A DNA stretch of 64,000 nucleotides from Gottschalkia acidurici 9a (GTDB taxonomy: Bacteria > Bacillota > Clostridia > Tissierellales > Gottschalkiaceae): contig NC_018664.1 in NCBI RefSeq assembly GCF_000299355.1, forward strand, positions 2,526,380 to 2,590,379. Direction: 5' to 3'. The translations under genes were made by a program, and so were the position numbers. This document shows positions 44,315-53,514 of this stretch, one piece after another. Position 1 is the first letter of the stretch, and every line of letters begins with the position of its first letter. A model generated the notes under the pieces. The model saw nothing but the letters and a program-made list of their open reading frames with translations. It had not been told where the DNA came from and did no database searches.

Positions 44315-44350
44315 AAAAATAAGTCTCAATTTAAATTAAGACTTATTTTT
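44315..44350 (-). terminator. Terminator of the phosphonate-type ABC operon
   Basis: Stem AAAAATAAGTCT/AGACTTATTTTT (44315-44326 with 44339-44350), extended inward by AATTTAAATT, T run on the minus strand. Confidence 0.85.
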
Positions 44351-44374
44351 AATATGTTTGATTTACTATATACT

Positions 44375-45955
44375 CTATAAAAGTTTTTTTCTTAGAGAGT
44401 AACTTAAAATATCTATCAATATAATCATAATGGAGATTCCTAATATAAGTGTTCCTACTCTTTCCCAATTTCTCCATGTAATATTTCGATTCAAGATAGT
44501 ACCAATTCCACCTGCACCTATAATTCCTAATATAGTTGAATTTCTTATATTTGATTCTAGTCTATATAAAGATAAACTTATGAAGTTAGGTAGTGTTTGT
44601 AGCAATATTCCATATCTAAAGCTAGTTAGATTAGTAGATCCTGTCACCAATATGCTATTTTTAATATTTTCACTAGAACTTTCAATAATATCACTATATA
44701 GTTTAGTAAGAACACCTGCTGTATAAATGCTAAGTGCCAAACTTCCTGCTAAAGGACCTGGTCCAACTCCTCGAAAAAATATTATTGCAGTTATTATTGG
44801 AGGAAATGTTCTTAAGATATTTATTAAACCTTTAAAAAGTATAGCTATGTATTTAGATGGAGAAGTGTTATATGAAGAAAAAAAGGATAAGACTAAGGCT
44901 CCTGCAGCTCCTAATACAGTAGCAAAAATAGCAATAGCTAAGCTTTCCTTAATACCCTCAAATAGTTTTGGAAAATAAGATATATCTATATCTATAATTC
45001 TAGTAATGATTTCCAAACCTTGTTTAAATCCAATCTTTAATCTTTCGTAATCCACGTCTATGGATATAAGTATAAGTGCTATTAATATAATAAATATACT
45101 TATATAAAAAAGCCTTCTTCTGTTATGAAATTTTCTATAGGATTCTAATGAGGTATAAGTTATAGAAGATTTTTTTATCAAATTTCTTATAAGTAAACTT
45201 AAAGTATCAATTGAAACTATAGTTAAAAATAAAATCAAAATTAAAGTTGATAAATTATCATATCTTAAATGATTTAGATCTCTCCACATTATTTGCCCTA
45301 TACCACCCGCTCCTACAAGTCCAAGGACGGTTGCACTCCTTATATTTGTTTCAAGAACTATAAATAGAACAGAAATCAATATATCTAATATTGTGGGTAA
45401 TATACAATATCTTAAAATCTGAATTTGATTCGCTCCCACAGATCTTGTTGAATTTATAATATTTTCATTTATAGTTTCTATATGTTCTTTAAAAAGTTTT
45501 AAAGACATTAAAAAAGCTATTATAGTAAGAGCTAATACACCTGAAAACTTACCTATACTAAAGACACTTACCAAAAGAGCTGTCCAAATAAGACTAGGTA
45601 TGGTTCTTAGTATTGAAAATAAAGCATTTAATATCATCGATATGTGTTTACTGGGAGCTATATTTCTAGATATCAACAGTGAGAATGGAATAGATAGAGC
45701 CACTCCTATTATAGATGATATTATTGCAATTTCTATCGTCTCCAATAACTTTGAAAATACTTCTTCTATATAAGATAGGTTTGGTCTTAAGATTCTTTCA
45801 AATAGACTATACATGCTTGGGATACCCTTAAATATTTTAACTATACTAAAATCTATAACTAGTCCTAATGCAAAAGTAATTATAATTATAGACATTATAA
45901 GTAGTATTGTTTTTTTCTTTTTCTTACTGATATAGACTTTGTAGTCGTTGATCAT
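44375..45955 (-). CDS. phnE: Phosphonate-type ABC transporter permease, two PhnE domains fused
   Basis: A 526-aa protein made of two homologous PhnE permease domains (about residues 55-265 and 320-525). Each half carries its own conserved loop and tail: ETNIRSATVLGLVGAGGIGQ in the first, ESNIRNSTILGIIGAGGIGT in the second. Most systems use one or two separate PhnE proteins of about 260 aa. The start overlaps the end of phnC by 32 bp. It forms the channel for phosphonate, phosphite or a related anion with PhnC and PhnD. Confidence 0.9.
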   Translation of the reverse strand: MINDYKVYISKKKKKTILLIMSIIIITFALGLVIDFSIVKIFKGIPSMYSLFERILRPNLSYIEEVFSKLLETIEIAIISSIIGVALSIPFSLLISRNIAPSKHISMILNALFSILRTIPSLIWTALLVSVFSIGKFSGVLALTIIAFLMSLKLFKEHIETINENIINSTRSVGANQIQILRYCILPTILDILISVLFIVLETNIRSATVLGLVGAGGIGQIMWRDLNHLRYDNLSTLILILFLTIVSIDTLSLLIRNLIKKSSITYTSLESYRKFHNRRRLFYISIFIILIALILISIDVDYERLKIGFKQGLEIITRIIDIDISYFPKLFEGIKESLAIAIFATVLGAAGALVLSFFSSYNTSPSKYIAILFKGLINILRTFPPIITAIIFFRGVGPGPLAGSLALSIYTAGVLTKLYSDIIESSSENIKNSILVTGSTNLTSFRYGILLQTLPNFISLSLYRLESNIRNSTILGIIGAGGIGTILNRNITWRNWERVGTLILGISIMIILIDILSYSLRKKLL

Positions 45956-46655
45956 CTATATCACCTGCTTTTTCATCAAAAAATATTTTTCCATCTTTTA
46001 AACCTATTATCCTAGAACAGTACTTTCTTGCTATATTTACATCGTGCAGGTTGATTACTATAGTTATGTCTTTTTTTTCATTTATCATCTTGAAATAGTC
46101 CATCACAATCTGAGCTGTTGAAAGGTCAAGACTAGATACAGGCTCATCAGCTAAAATTATTTTAGGATTTTGACACAATGTCTTAGCAATCGCAACTCTT
46201 TGCTTTTGTCCTCCACTTAACTGATCTGCTCGATTAAATATCTTATCTTTTAATCCTACCTGTTCTAAAGCTTCTACTGCTACTTGATAGTCTTCATCAT
46301 TAAATACTCCAAATAATGATTTTAGGGAAGACTTAAATCCAAGTCTTCCTACTAGTACGTTTTCCAATACAGATGATTTTTCTACAAGATTGTAGTCTTG
46401 AAATATAAATCCTATCTCTCTTCTCATGCTCCTAAGTTCTTTTTCATTTAATGAACCTATATTTGTGTTTTCTATGTATACTTTTCCCCTATATGGACTA
46501 ACCAGTAAGTTTATAGTTTTTATTAAACTTGACTTGCCGCTACCACTAGGACCTATTATACCTATAAATTGTCCTTTTCCAATTTTTAAACTAATATTAT
46601 CAACTGCTAGGTTTTTTTTATTATATAGCACTGAGATGTTTTCTAGTCTAATCAC
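45924..46655 (-). CDS. phnC: Phosphonate-type ABC transporter ATP-binding protein
   Basis: A 243-aa ABC ATPase. Walker A GPSGSGKSSLIK, LSGGQKQRVAIAKTL, Walker B IILADEPVSSLD; the IGFIFQDYNLVEKSSVLENVL segment is a PhnC hallmark. The start is GTG at 46655. It lies between phnD and the fused phnE. Confidence 0.92.
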   Translation of the reverse strand: MIRLENISVLYNKKNLAVDNISLKIGKGQFIGIIGPSGSGKSSLIKTINLLVSPYRGKVYIENTNIGSLNEKELRSMRREIGFIFQDYNLVEKSSVLENVLVGRLGFKSSLKSLFGVFNDEDYQVAVEALEQVGLKDKIFNRADQLSGGQKQRVAIAKTLCQNPKIILADEPVSSLDLSTAQIVMDYFKMINEKKDITIVINLHDVNIARKYCSRIIGLKDGKIFFDEKAGDIDDQRLQSLYQ

Positions 46656-46665
46656 CTCTTTTCAC

Positions 46666-47544
46666 CTACTTAATTGCTTCTAGGTCTACGTTCATTGATC
46701 TTGCAGTATCTTTAATAACCTCATAGTCTTTATCTGTAGCTTCCTCGAACCCATATATATTAAATAGTTCTCCTAAAAGTTTTTTTCCTTCTTCTGAATT
46801 CCCTACTTTTATTAGCGCTTTCTTTATCTTTTCTCCGATATCAGAGTCCATATCTCCTCTTAAAGTCACGCTTATATTTGGAATATCTTTTGTATATCCG
46901 AGTATCTTAGTTTTATCTATCGCATCTGGAAACTCACTTACAAAATTCTGTCTTGCATCTACAAATGTAGGTACCACATCTACATCTCCATTTACAAGGA
47001 GTTGTATAGATTTATCGTGTCCACCACTATAAGAATATGTTATATCTTTTTCTATATCTATTTCATTCCCTATAAGATAAGCCCCCGGAAATAAGTATCC
47101 TGATGTTGACGAAGGATCTACAAATGCTACCTTTTTACCTTTTACATCTTTAAAATCTTCAATATTAGAATCTTTTCTTACTAAAAACTGTGAACGATAA
47201 CTTGCTTCTCCTTTATCATTTAAAGCTGTTAATATAACTTTAGCATCACTTGTCTTGTTAGCTAGGACATATGCAAGAGGTGGTATAATTCCAAAATCTA
47301 CTTGACCTGATCCCAGTCCTTCTACAACTCCAACATAATTATCAGCAGTGAAAGCTTCCACCTTTATACCAAGTTCTTCCGTTAACATATTAGCTAATGG
47401 TTCTACAGACTCGATTAGTTTATCGCCATCTCTTAAAGGTACAAACCCCATTTTTATAACTTCTTCTTTTTCTTTTCCGCATCCAAATAAGGTACTCATC
47501 ATTACAATTGTCAATATTACCAGTACAATTCTTTTAATGTTCAT
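46666..47544 (-). CDS. phnD: Phosphonate-type ABC transporter substrate-binding lipoprotein
   Basis: A 292-aa PhnD-family binding protein. Signal peptide with lipobox LFGC; KMGFVPLRDGDKLIESVEPLANML and GQVDFGIIPPLAYVLA are family features, as is the SSTSGYLFPGAYLI ligand loop. No phosphonate catabolic gene (C-P lyase, phosphonatase) is in the window, so phosphonate, phosphite, or another small anion are all possible ligands. Confidence 0.92.
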   Translation of the reverse strand: MNIKRIVLVILTIVMMSTLFGCGKEKEEVIKMGFVPLRDGDKLIESVEPLANMLTEELGIKVEAFTADNYVGVVEGLGSGQVDFGIIPPLAYVLANKTSDAKVILTALNDKGEASYRSQFLVRKDSNIEDFKDVKGKKVAFVDPSSTSGYLFPGAYLIGNEIDIEKDITYSYSGGHDKSIQLLVNGDVDVVPTFVDARQNFVSEFPDAIDKTKILGYTKDIPNISVTLRGDMDSDIGEKIKKALIKVGNSEEGKKLLGELFNIYGFEEATDKDYEVIKDTARSMNVDLEAIK

Positions 47545-47735
47545 TTACATCCCCCTTTGTGTTGTTTGTAAATACATATTATACTAATTTTCATTACTTT
47601 TCAATACTTTTTAGAGGATTATTACAACACATTTAATATTCACTCGATAATTGTATGCATATATTTATTTTTATGATAATTTAGAACTATCTATATACTT
47701 ATGGAATAGCTTATTATTACAAGGGGGGTGCGCTT

Positions 47736-47975
47736 ATGAATCAAAGTTATTATTGGTACAATTCATGGAGTGATGTATGGATTAATAATGTTATTCCTAT
47801 AGAAATGGCTATTGCAATTGCATTAGAGCAAGTTCAAGGTGAGGTAATCAAAGCAGAGTTAGATAGAGAAAATGGTATTTTAGTATATGAAATTCATATT
47901 AGAACTCCTTATGGTGTTTATGAAGTTGAAATTGATGCAACTACTGGGCAAGTATTAGACATTGACTTAGATTAA
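47736..47975 (+). CDS. PepSY domain small protein
   Basis: A 79-aa protein consisting of one PepSY domain (IPIEMAIAIALEQVQGEVIKAELD ... VYEVEIDATTGQVLDIDLD; excerpts: YEVEIDATTGQVLDIDLD). PepSY domains often inhibit peptidases or act outside the cytoplasm, but this one has no signal peptide. The ATG at 47736 follows a strong AAGGGGGGTG site. It is monocistronic. Confidence 0.85.
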   Translation: MNQSYYWYNSWSDVWINNVIPIEMAIAIALEQVQGEVIKAELDRENGILVYEIHIRTPYGVYEVEIDATTGQVLDIDLD

Positions 47976-48040
47976 TATATTTGTTAATAAAAAATAATCT
48001 TGAGTTTCCAGGTAGGGTTCTAGGGTAGGGATAATTATAT

Positions 48041-49072
48041 CTATTTTAATCCCTTTACCCATTTTTCTATAGTATCACATGTAGTCTCTATATTATTTCC
48101 TTTAATAGTTAACTCATATTGATACTTGTTTTCTCCTTTTTTATACATAACGTCATAGTAATTCTTCATAAGTTCTTCTATTAAAACTTCTATTTCATTA
48201 TTTTCTAGCATATTTAAGTATCTCTCTATATTTGATTCACTTATATATTTTTTTAAATTATTTAAACTTTCAGATACTTCTTCCTTCCAGTTTTCACTTA
48301 CGGTATATTCTTCAATTATATTTTTAACTCTATATTCTAAATCTGTATTTATTAAAATCCTCTTGCTGTCTCTCATTTTATTATATATATAATCTGGAAT
48401 TAGAGTATGACCTATTCTTTTACTTTCACCTTCTAAAAAGATTAGATTACTATTTCTTTCTTTTAACTGATCATATACTAGGGATTCAAAAGTTTTTTGA
48501 CTATTACTTTTTCCCATTCCTACACTTCCTAAAAGAGATCCTCTGTGATTAGCACATTCTTCTAAGTCTAATATATTGTATCCTCTCATTTTAAGTTCTT
48601 TTAGAATCTTAGTCTTGCCTGTCCCTGTATTTCCTTGAAGAATTATATATTCCAACTCTTCATTAATTATTGGCAACTCATTATTTATATAAGCCCTATA
48701 CCCTTTATATCCACCTTTTAGCTTGTAGAGTTTAGATCCTAAGCTAGTTAACCAAGTATATAAAACTGTACTTCTCATTCCGCCTCTAGCACAAAAAAGC
48801 ACTACTTTATCGTGCTTATGTTCTAGTTCTTTTATTGTTTCATATATATACGGAAGTTTTGGAGCTGCTGCTTTAACCGCCATAGATTTTGCTTTGTCTG
48901 TACTTTCTCTAACATAGGCTGTTCCTATTGCTTTTCTTTCTTCATCATTTAAAATGGGGATATTTATTGATCCTGGTATAGTATAATCTTCATGCTCACT
49001 TTCACTTCTTAGATCTATTAATAAATAATCTCCATCCAATTCTTGATACTCAACTTCTATATATTTAGCCAA
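48041..49072 (-). CDS. mnmH: tRNA 2-selenouridine synthase
   Basis: A ~343-aa enzyme (YbbB/SelU) that replaces sulfur by selenium in the wobble 2-thiouridine of tRNAs for Lys, Glu and Gln. The N-terminal rhodanese domain has the catalytic Cys in VVLFCARGGMRS (~residue 95); the C-terminal P-loop domain has LQGNTGTGKTKIL. GTG 49081 lies inside the site AGAAGGTG, so TTG 49072, six bases downstream, is the better start. It implies selenophosphate supply (selD) elsewhere in the genome. Confidence 0.93.
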   Translation of the reverse strand: MAKYIEVEYQELDGDYLLIDLRSESEHEDYTIPGSINIPILNDEERKAIGTAYVRESTDKAKSMAVKAAAPKLPYIYETIKELEHKHDKVVLFCARGGMRSTVLYTWLTSLGSKLYKLKGGYKGYRAYINNELPIINEELEYIILQGNTGTGKTKILKELKMRGYNILDLEECANHRGSLLGSVGMGKSNSQKTFESLVYDQLKERNSNLIFLEGESKRIGHTLIPDYIYNKMRDSKRILINTDLEYRVKNIIEEYTVSENWKEEVSESLNNLKKYISESNIERYLNMLENNEIEVLIEELMKNYYDVMYKKGENKYQYELTIKGNNIETTCDTIEKWVKGLK

Positions 49073-49332
49073 AACTTTCACCTTCTAAAACAATTAGATT
49101 TTCATATGTTATATTAACTAACATATATATTTCCACTCAACTATTTTATTTTAAAATAGAAATGAGTTCAACTATTATTTTTTTCTATAGTAAATTTTTT
49201 ACTTATATGTCTATTAAGAAAATCCATTAAATTAACTATAACAATAGAAAAAATCAATTTGACTTATTTCATTTCTAACAATACAATTTGTAGATATATC
49301 TTATTTAAATGCTTTAAGTAGGAGGGACAGGC

Positions 49333-49866
49333 TTGGATAGAGTTAAGAAAGTCATTATTCTATGTCACTGTTTAATGAATGAAAAGTCAAAAGTAAAAAA
49401 AGTTAATATAACTTCTTCTAAATATAAAAAAGAATTCATAAGCTTACTTATAGAAAATGAAATAGGTATCATACAGCTACCATGTCCTGAAATGATATGC
49501 TATGGTTTAAAAAGATGGGGACATGTAAAAAATCAACTTGATACTCCTCATTATAGAAAACTCTGTAATGAACTCTTTCAACCTTATCTTGATCAAATCA
49601 AGCAGTATTTATCCAATAATTATGAAGTAGTATGTTTAGTTGGAGTTAATGGCAGTCCTACTTGTGGTGTCAACAGAACCTGTACGGGAAGTTGGGGAGG
49701 AGAACTTGGTCAAAATCCTAATCTCAAAGATACACTAAATACTATATCCTCTTCACGAGAAAGTGGAGTATTTATTGATGAAATAAAAGCTATACTTAAA
49801 GATCATAATATTTCCATTCCATTCATTAATTTTAATAAAAATAATATAAATAATTATATATCTTAA
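49333..49866 (+). CDS. TudS-related putative desulfidase (DUF523-like)
   Basis: A 177-aa protein. The conserved Cys residues are in LCHCLMNEKS, LPCPEMICYG and NGSPTCGVNRTCTG; related TudS proteins hold a [4Fe-4S] cluster with three Cys and remove sulfur from thiouracil. The CHC..CPE..TCGVN pattern is that of the clostridial TudS-related group. The start is TTG at 49333 with GGAGGG upstream. It lies divergent from mnmH, a tRNA thiouridine-modifying gene, which may be more than chance. Confidence 0.78.
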   Translation: MDRVKKVIILCHCLMNEKSKVKKVNITSSKYKKEFISLLIENEIGIIQLPCPEMICYGLKRWGHVKNQLDTPHYRKLCNELFQPYLDQIKQYLSNNYEVVCLVGVNGSPTCGVNRTCTGSWGGELGQNPNLKDTLNTISSSRESGVFIDEIKAILKDHNISIPFINFNKNNINNYIS

Positions 49867-49981
49867 TTTCTTATGGCATTAGTCTATCTTACTATTTTAT
49901 TCTAAATAATGTTTTAACTATTATGATGAGGGTATTATTGCTATATATTATAAATAACTTAGTTGGGAGAGTGAATCTTTT

Positions 49982-50422
49982 ATGAAAGCGAAAGATATTA
50001 TGGAAACGTCGGTTATAACTGTAGATCCAGATACTACAATCGAAGAGTTAGCAAAAGTTCTAACTGAAAATAACATTTCTGGAGTACCTGTAGTTGAAAA
50101 TGAAAAAATAATAGGAATAGTAACTGAAGGAGATCTTTTACACAAAGAGGTAAATCCTAAAACTCCAGGAGTATATTCTGTTATGGGTGGATTTGCTTAC
50201 TTAAAAGAGTTCGAAAAGTATAAGCTTGAGCTTCAAAAACTTTCTGCTCATAAAGCATCTGAAATTATGACAACAAAATTAGAACTAGTAACTGAAGATA
50301 CGGAAATAAAAGAAATAGCTTCTATCATGATTAATAAAAATATTAACCGTGTTCCTGTTGTAAGAGATGGAAAGCTAGTAGGTATCGTGAGTAGAGCCGA
50401 CGTTTTAAAAACTTTAGCATAA
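49982..50422 (+). CDS. CBS domain pair protein
   Basis: A 146-aa protein made of two CBS motifs (MKAKDIMETSVITVDPDTTI...IIGIVTEGDLL and ASEIMTTKLELVTEDTEI...LVGIVSRADVL; excerpts shown). Stand-alone CBS pairs bind adenosine nucleotides and act as energy or ligand sensors. A ~20-residue spacer between them is rich in Lys/Glu. Monocistronic, ending at a strong terminator. Confidence 0.9.
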   Translation: MKAKDIMETSVITVDPDTTIEELAKVLTENNISGVPVVENEKIIGIVTEGDLLHKEVNPKTPGVYSVMGGFAYLKEFEKYKLELQKLSAHKASEIMTTKLELVTEDTEIKEIASIMINKNINRVPVVRDGKLVGIVSRADVLKTLA

Positions 50423-50426
50423 ATAT

Positions 50427-50478
50427 AAATCACATAAAAAAGATCACACTATATGGGTGGTCTTTTTTTATGTGATTT
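50427..50478. terminator. Terminator of the CBS protein gene
   Basis: A ~21-bp stem (50427-50447 with 50457-50478) with a U-rich 3' arm; the plus-strand T run is TTTTTTT. Confidence 0.88.
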
Positions 50479-50554
50479 ATACAAAAGTAATTTAGTATTT
50501 AAAAATTTAGTTGTGGTATAATATCTTAGAATTAAGAAGAGAGGGATCTTACTG

Positions 50555-52150
50555 ATGATTAGAATAAGTCAAATTAAACTATCAATAGATGAAAATATCT
50601 CAAAACTAAAATCTAAAATTGAAAAGAAACTTAGAGTTAAATCAGAAGAGATAATATCTTATACAATTTTTAAAGAGTCTATAGACGCTAGAAAAGGTAC
50701 TATTAACTTCGTATATACTGTTGATGTTGATGTTATTAATGAAGAAAAAATTCTTAAAAAAAATAAAGATGTTTCCAAAACTCCTGATATGTCTTATAAA
50801 GAAGTGAGTGAAGGAAATGAACTTCTTAAACATAGACCAATAATTATTGGTACAGGCCCAGCAGGTCTATTTGCAGGCCTATTATTAGCTCAAAAAGGAT
50901 ATCTCCCTATATTATTGGAAAGGGGAAAGGATGTAGATAAGAGAACTGAAGATGTTAATAACTTCTGGAGTACAAGAAAGCTTAATCCTAATTCAAATGT
51001 ACAGTTCGGAGAAGGAGGAGCAGGTACGTTTTCAGACGGTAAACTTACTACTCGTATTAAAGATCTAAGATGCAGAAAAGTTTTAGAAGAGTTTGTAAAT
51101 GCCGATGCTCCAAAAGAAATCTTGTACTCATATAAACCTCATATTGGTACCGATATATTAAAAAAAGTAGTAAAAAATATTCGTAAAACTATCGAAGACC
51201 TTGGCGGTGAAATAAGATTTGATAGCAAAGTAACTAATTTTTTAATTAAAGATAATAAAGTAAGAGGAATAGAAATTAATAATGGTGAAGTTTTAGAGTC
51301 TGATCAAGTTATACTAGCTATAGGGCATAGTGCAAGAGATACGTATGAAGTTCTTTATAACAACGGTGTAAAAATAAGACAAAAACCTTTCTCAATAGGT
51401 GTAAGAATTGAGCACCCACAAAGTTTAATTAATTCTACTCAATATGGACAGTTCGCAACTCACCCTAAACTAGGTGCTGCTGATTATAGATTAACTTATC
51501 AAGCATCTAATGATAGAGCGGCTTATACATTTTGTATGTGTCCTGGTGGAAGTGTAGTTGCTGCTTCCTCAGAAGAAAACATGGTAGTCACTAATGGTAT
51601 GAGTGAACACGCAAGAGACAAGAGTAATGCTAACAGTGCTCTGTTAATTCAAGTAAATACCGAAGATTTCGAAAGTGATCATCCTTTGGCAGGTATTGAG
51701 TTCCAAAGAAAATGGGAAAGAAAAGCTTTTGAACTAGGTGGTTCAAACTATAATGCACCAGTTCAACTTGTCGGAGATTTTTTATTAGATAGACCTTCTA
51801 CGAGTGTAGGAAGTGTTAAACCATCATATCTTCCTGATATAAAGCTTGCTAGTTTAAGAGAGTGTCTTCCAAGCTTTGTAGTAGATACCATGAAAGAAGC
51901 TATAATTGAGATGGATAAAAAGTTAAATGGATTTGCTATGGATGATGCTTTACTAGTAGGGGTCGAAACCAGAAGTTCCGCACCTATAAGAATAGAAAGA
52001 GATGAATATAGTCTGGAGAGCCTTAATACTGCTGGCATTTACCCTTGTGGTGAAGGCGGTGGATATGCAGGTGGTATTATTTCAGCGGCTGTAGATGGAA
52101 TAAAGGTAGCTGAAAAGATTATTGCTAAGTATTCAAAACCTAAACTATAA
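50555..52150 (+). CDS. NAD(P)/FAD-dependent oxidoreductase, COG2509 type
   Basis: A 531-aa flavoprotein. An N-terminal ~90-residue ferredoxin-like domain precedes the FAD site PIIIGTGPAGLFAGLLLA (~residue 96). VQFGEGGAGTFSDGKLTTR, IKDLRCRKVLEEF, CMCPGGSVVAASSE and the C-terminal GEGGGYAGGIISAAVDG are hallmarks of this uncharacterised dehydrogenase family widespread in Firmicutes. Substrate unknown. ATG 50555 follows AAGAGAGGGATC. Confidence 0.9.
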   Translation: MIRISQIKLSIDENISKLKSKIEKKLRVKSEEIISYTIFKESIDARKGTINFVYTVDVDVINEEKILKKNKDVSKTPDMSYKEVSEGNELLKHRPIIIGTGPAGLFAGLLLAQKGYLPILLERGKDVDKRTEDVNNFWSTRKLNPNSNVQFGEGGAGTFSDGKLTTRIKDLRCRKVLEEFVNADAPKEILYSYKPHIGTDILKKVVKNIRKTIEDLGGEIRFDSKVTNFLIKDNKVRGIEINNGEVLESDQVILAIGHSARDTYEVLYNNGVKIRQKPFSIGVRIEHPQSLINSTQYGQFATHPKLGAADYRLTYQASNDRAAYTFCMCPGGSVVAASSEENMVVTNGMSEHARDKSNANSALLIQVNTEDFESDHPLAGIEFQRKWERKAFELGGSNYNAPVQLVGDFLLDRPSTSVGSVKPSYLPDIKLASLRECLPSFVVDTMKEAIIEMDKKLNGFAMDDALLVGVETRSSAPIRIERDEYSLESLNTAGIYPCGEGGGYAGGIISAAVDGIKVAEKIIAKYSKPKL

Positions 52151-52183
52151 TAACCAAAAATATAATAACCAAAAATATAATAA
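52146..52183 (+). repeat. 15-bp tandem repeat, 2.5 copies
   Basis: TATAATAACCAAAAA is repeated exactly at 52146-52160 and 52161-52175, with a partial TATAATAA after. It begins in the last codons of the flavoprotein gene; the third partial copy joins the terminator stem. Confidence 0.9.
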
Positions 52184-52230
52184 AAGGAGTAATTTACTAC
52201 AAGATAGTAGTAAATTACTCCTTTTATTAT
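52177..52230. terminator. Terminator after the flavoprotein gene
   Basis: A perfect 24-bp stem (52177-52200 with 52207-52230), loop AAGATA, T-rich 3' arm; bidirectional with the convergent 90-aa gene. Confidence 0.92.
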
Positions 52231-52253
52231 AAATAATTTCATTATGTTAGTTT

Positions 52254-52526
52254 TTAATATCTTGATTTTTTAATTTGTAAAAATAGAGCCACTATCCAAC
52301 CTATCATAGTCCCTTCTATTACTCTATTAATATTGCTTGCTGTTCCAAAAGCAGCTTCTAAAACAAACATTACTAGAACAAATAGAACTACACTTATTGC
52401 TGTTAAAAGTAAGACTGATGATGAATTATCAAATAATCCCCTTCCAATACCTCTTGGGAAAAATATATTATTAAATAGTGCAAATGAAAGTATTACAAAC
52501 ATGATTAGCAAAAATTTACCTATCAC
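52254..52526 (-). CDS. Small three-TM membrane protein, unknown function
   Basis: A 90-aa protein with hydrophobic segments at about 4-22, 36-58 and 68-84 and the loop FFPRGIGRGLFDNSSS. The start is GTG at 52526 with GGGAGGTT upstream. I do not recognise the family. It is in the same orientation as the ydcF-like gene 92 bp upstream. Confidence 0.7.
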   Translation of the reverse strand: MIGKFLLIMFVILSFALFNNIFFPRGIGRGLFDNSSSVLLLTAISVVLFVLVMFVLEAAFGTASNINRVIEGTMIGWIVALFLQIKKSRY

Positions 52527-52618
52527 TTTAAAACCTCCCGCCTATATTGTTTACGATATTGATAGTATATACCCAAGGTATAAAAATGATAACATTTATA
52601 TCGGTTATTAATATGTTT

Positions 52619-53215
52619 TTATACTTTATCCAAGATTATTGACTTTAAAACGGCAAAATATTCTCTTATGTAACTTTTAGGAATTGACACCGTAGGTGTT
52701 TTTGCCGGAAGTCCTATAGGATTAAACCCTAATCTCTTTGCAATAAACTTGGATCTAAATACATGAAAATCAGATGTAACTATAACTATATCCAAATTTT
52801 CTCCATTGTCTATTTCATTTATAATATCTTTAGCATTTTTCAAATTTTCAAAAGTACTCGTAGATGTTTGCTCTTTTATAATCCTATCTTGACTTATTCC
52901 TTTATCTAATAAAAACGATTCCATTGCCTCTGCCTCAGGAATGTCTTCATCCACACCTTGTCCACCACATACAATTATTTTAGAGCCTTTATATTTTTCT
53001 GCATATTCTAGTGTGGTATGTAACCTTTCTGATAAAGCCTGTGAAGGAGATCTACCATAAAGTCTTGCTCCTAGGGTTATAACATATTCGACTTTCTTTT
53101 CTTCATAATTACTTCTACCATATAGAATCATTCCTTCTATTAGAACAAATGAGATTAAGAACATCATAAATATAGTAAAAATTATCTTTCTTGAATATTT
53201 AATTATAGGATTCAT
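52619..53215 (-). CDS. YdcF/SanA-like DUF218 membrane protein
   Basis: A 198-aa protein with one N-terminal membrane anchor (about 9-30) and a DUF218 domain: ITLGARLYGRSPSQALSERL, ICVCGGQG-like VCGGQGVDEDIPEA, STSTFENLKNAKDI and VTSDFHVFRS are the family blocks. Relatives influence envelope permeability (SanA). Role here unproven. Confidence 0.87.
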   Translation of the reverse strand: MNPIIKYSRKIIFTIFMMFLISFVLIEGMILYGRSNYEEKKVEYVITLGARLYGRSPSQALSERLHTTLEYAEKYKGSKIIVCGGQGVDEDIPEAEAMESFLLDKGISQDRIIKEQTSTSTFENLKNAKDIINEIDNGENLDIVIVTSDFHVFRSKFIAKRLGFNPIGLPAKTPTVSIPKSYIREYFAVLKSIILDKV

Positions 53216-53514
53216 TTTTATTCTCCTAGTTTACTAATATACTTATTTAACTTATATGCAGTCTATATTTCGACTCTTCTCTTGTAGATTTATATAGTAT
53301 TGTGTTCATTATATAGAATTTGCATCTTTTATTCAACAAAAACACTAAAAGTGTTACTCAAACTTAATATATAAGCTTATACCTAATCTAATTACAGAAA
53401 TTAGAACGAAGAAGTAGATTATTTAATCAAACCTTAAAGTATAAGACCATAAATATATGGATAAAATCACTTAATAAGTTTCATTAAATGGTATTAGGGA
53501 AAGGAATGATTAAT

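Noticed and set aside
48000-48045. Terminator of mnmH formed by GGGTAGGGA and TCCC...CCC repeats
   Set aside because: The arms are short, interrupted and overlap the end of the coding region, without a T run on the minus strand.
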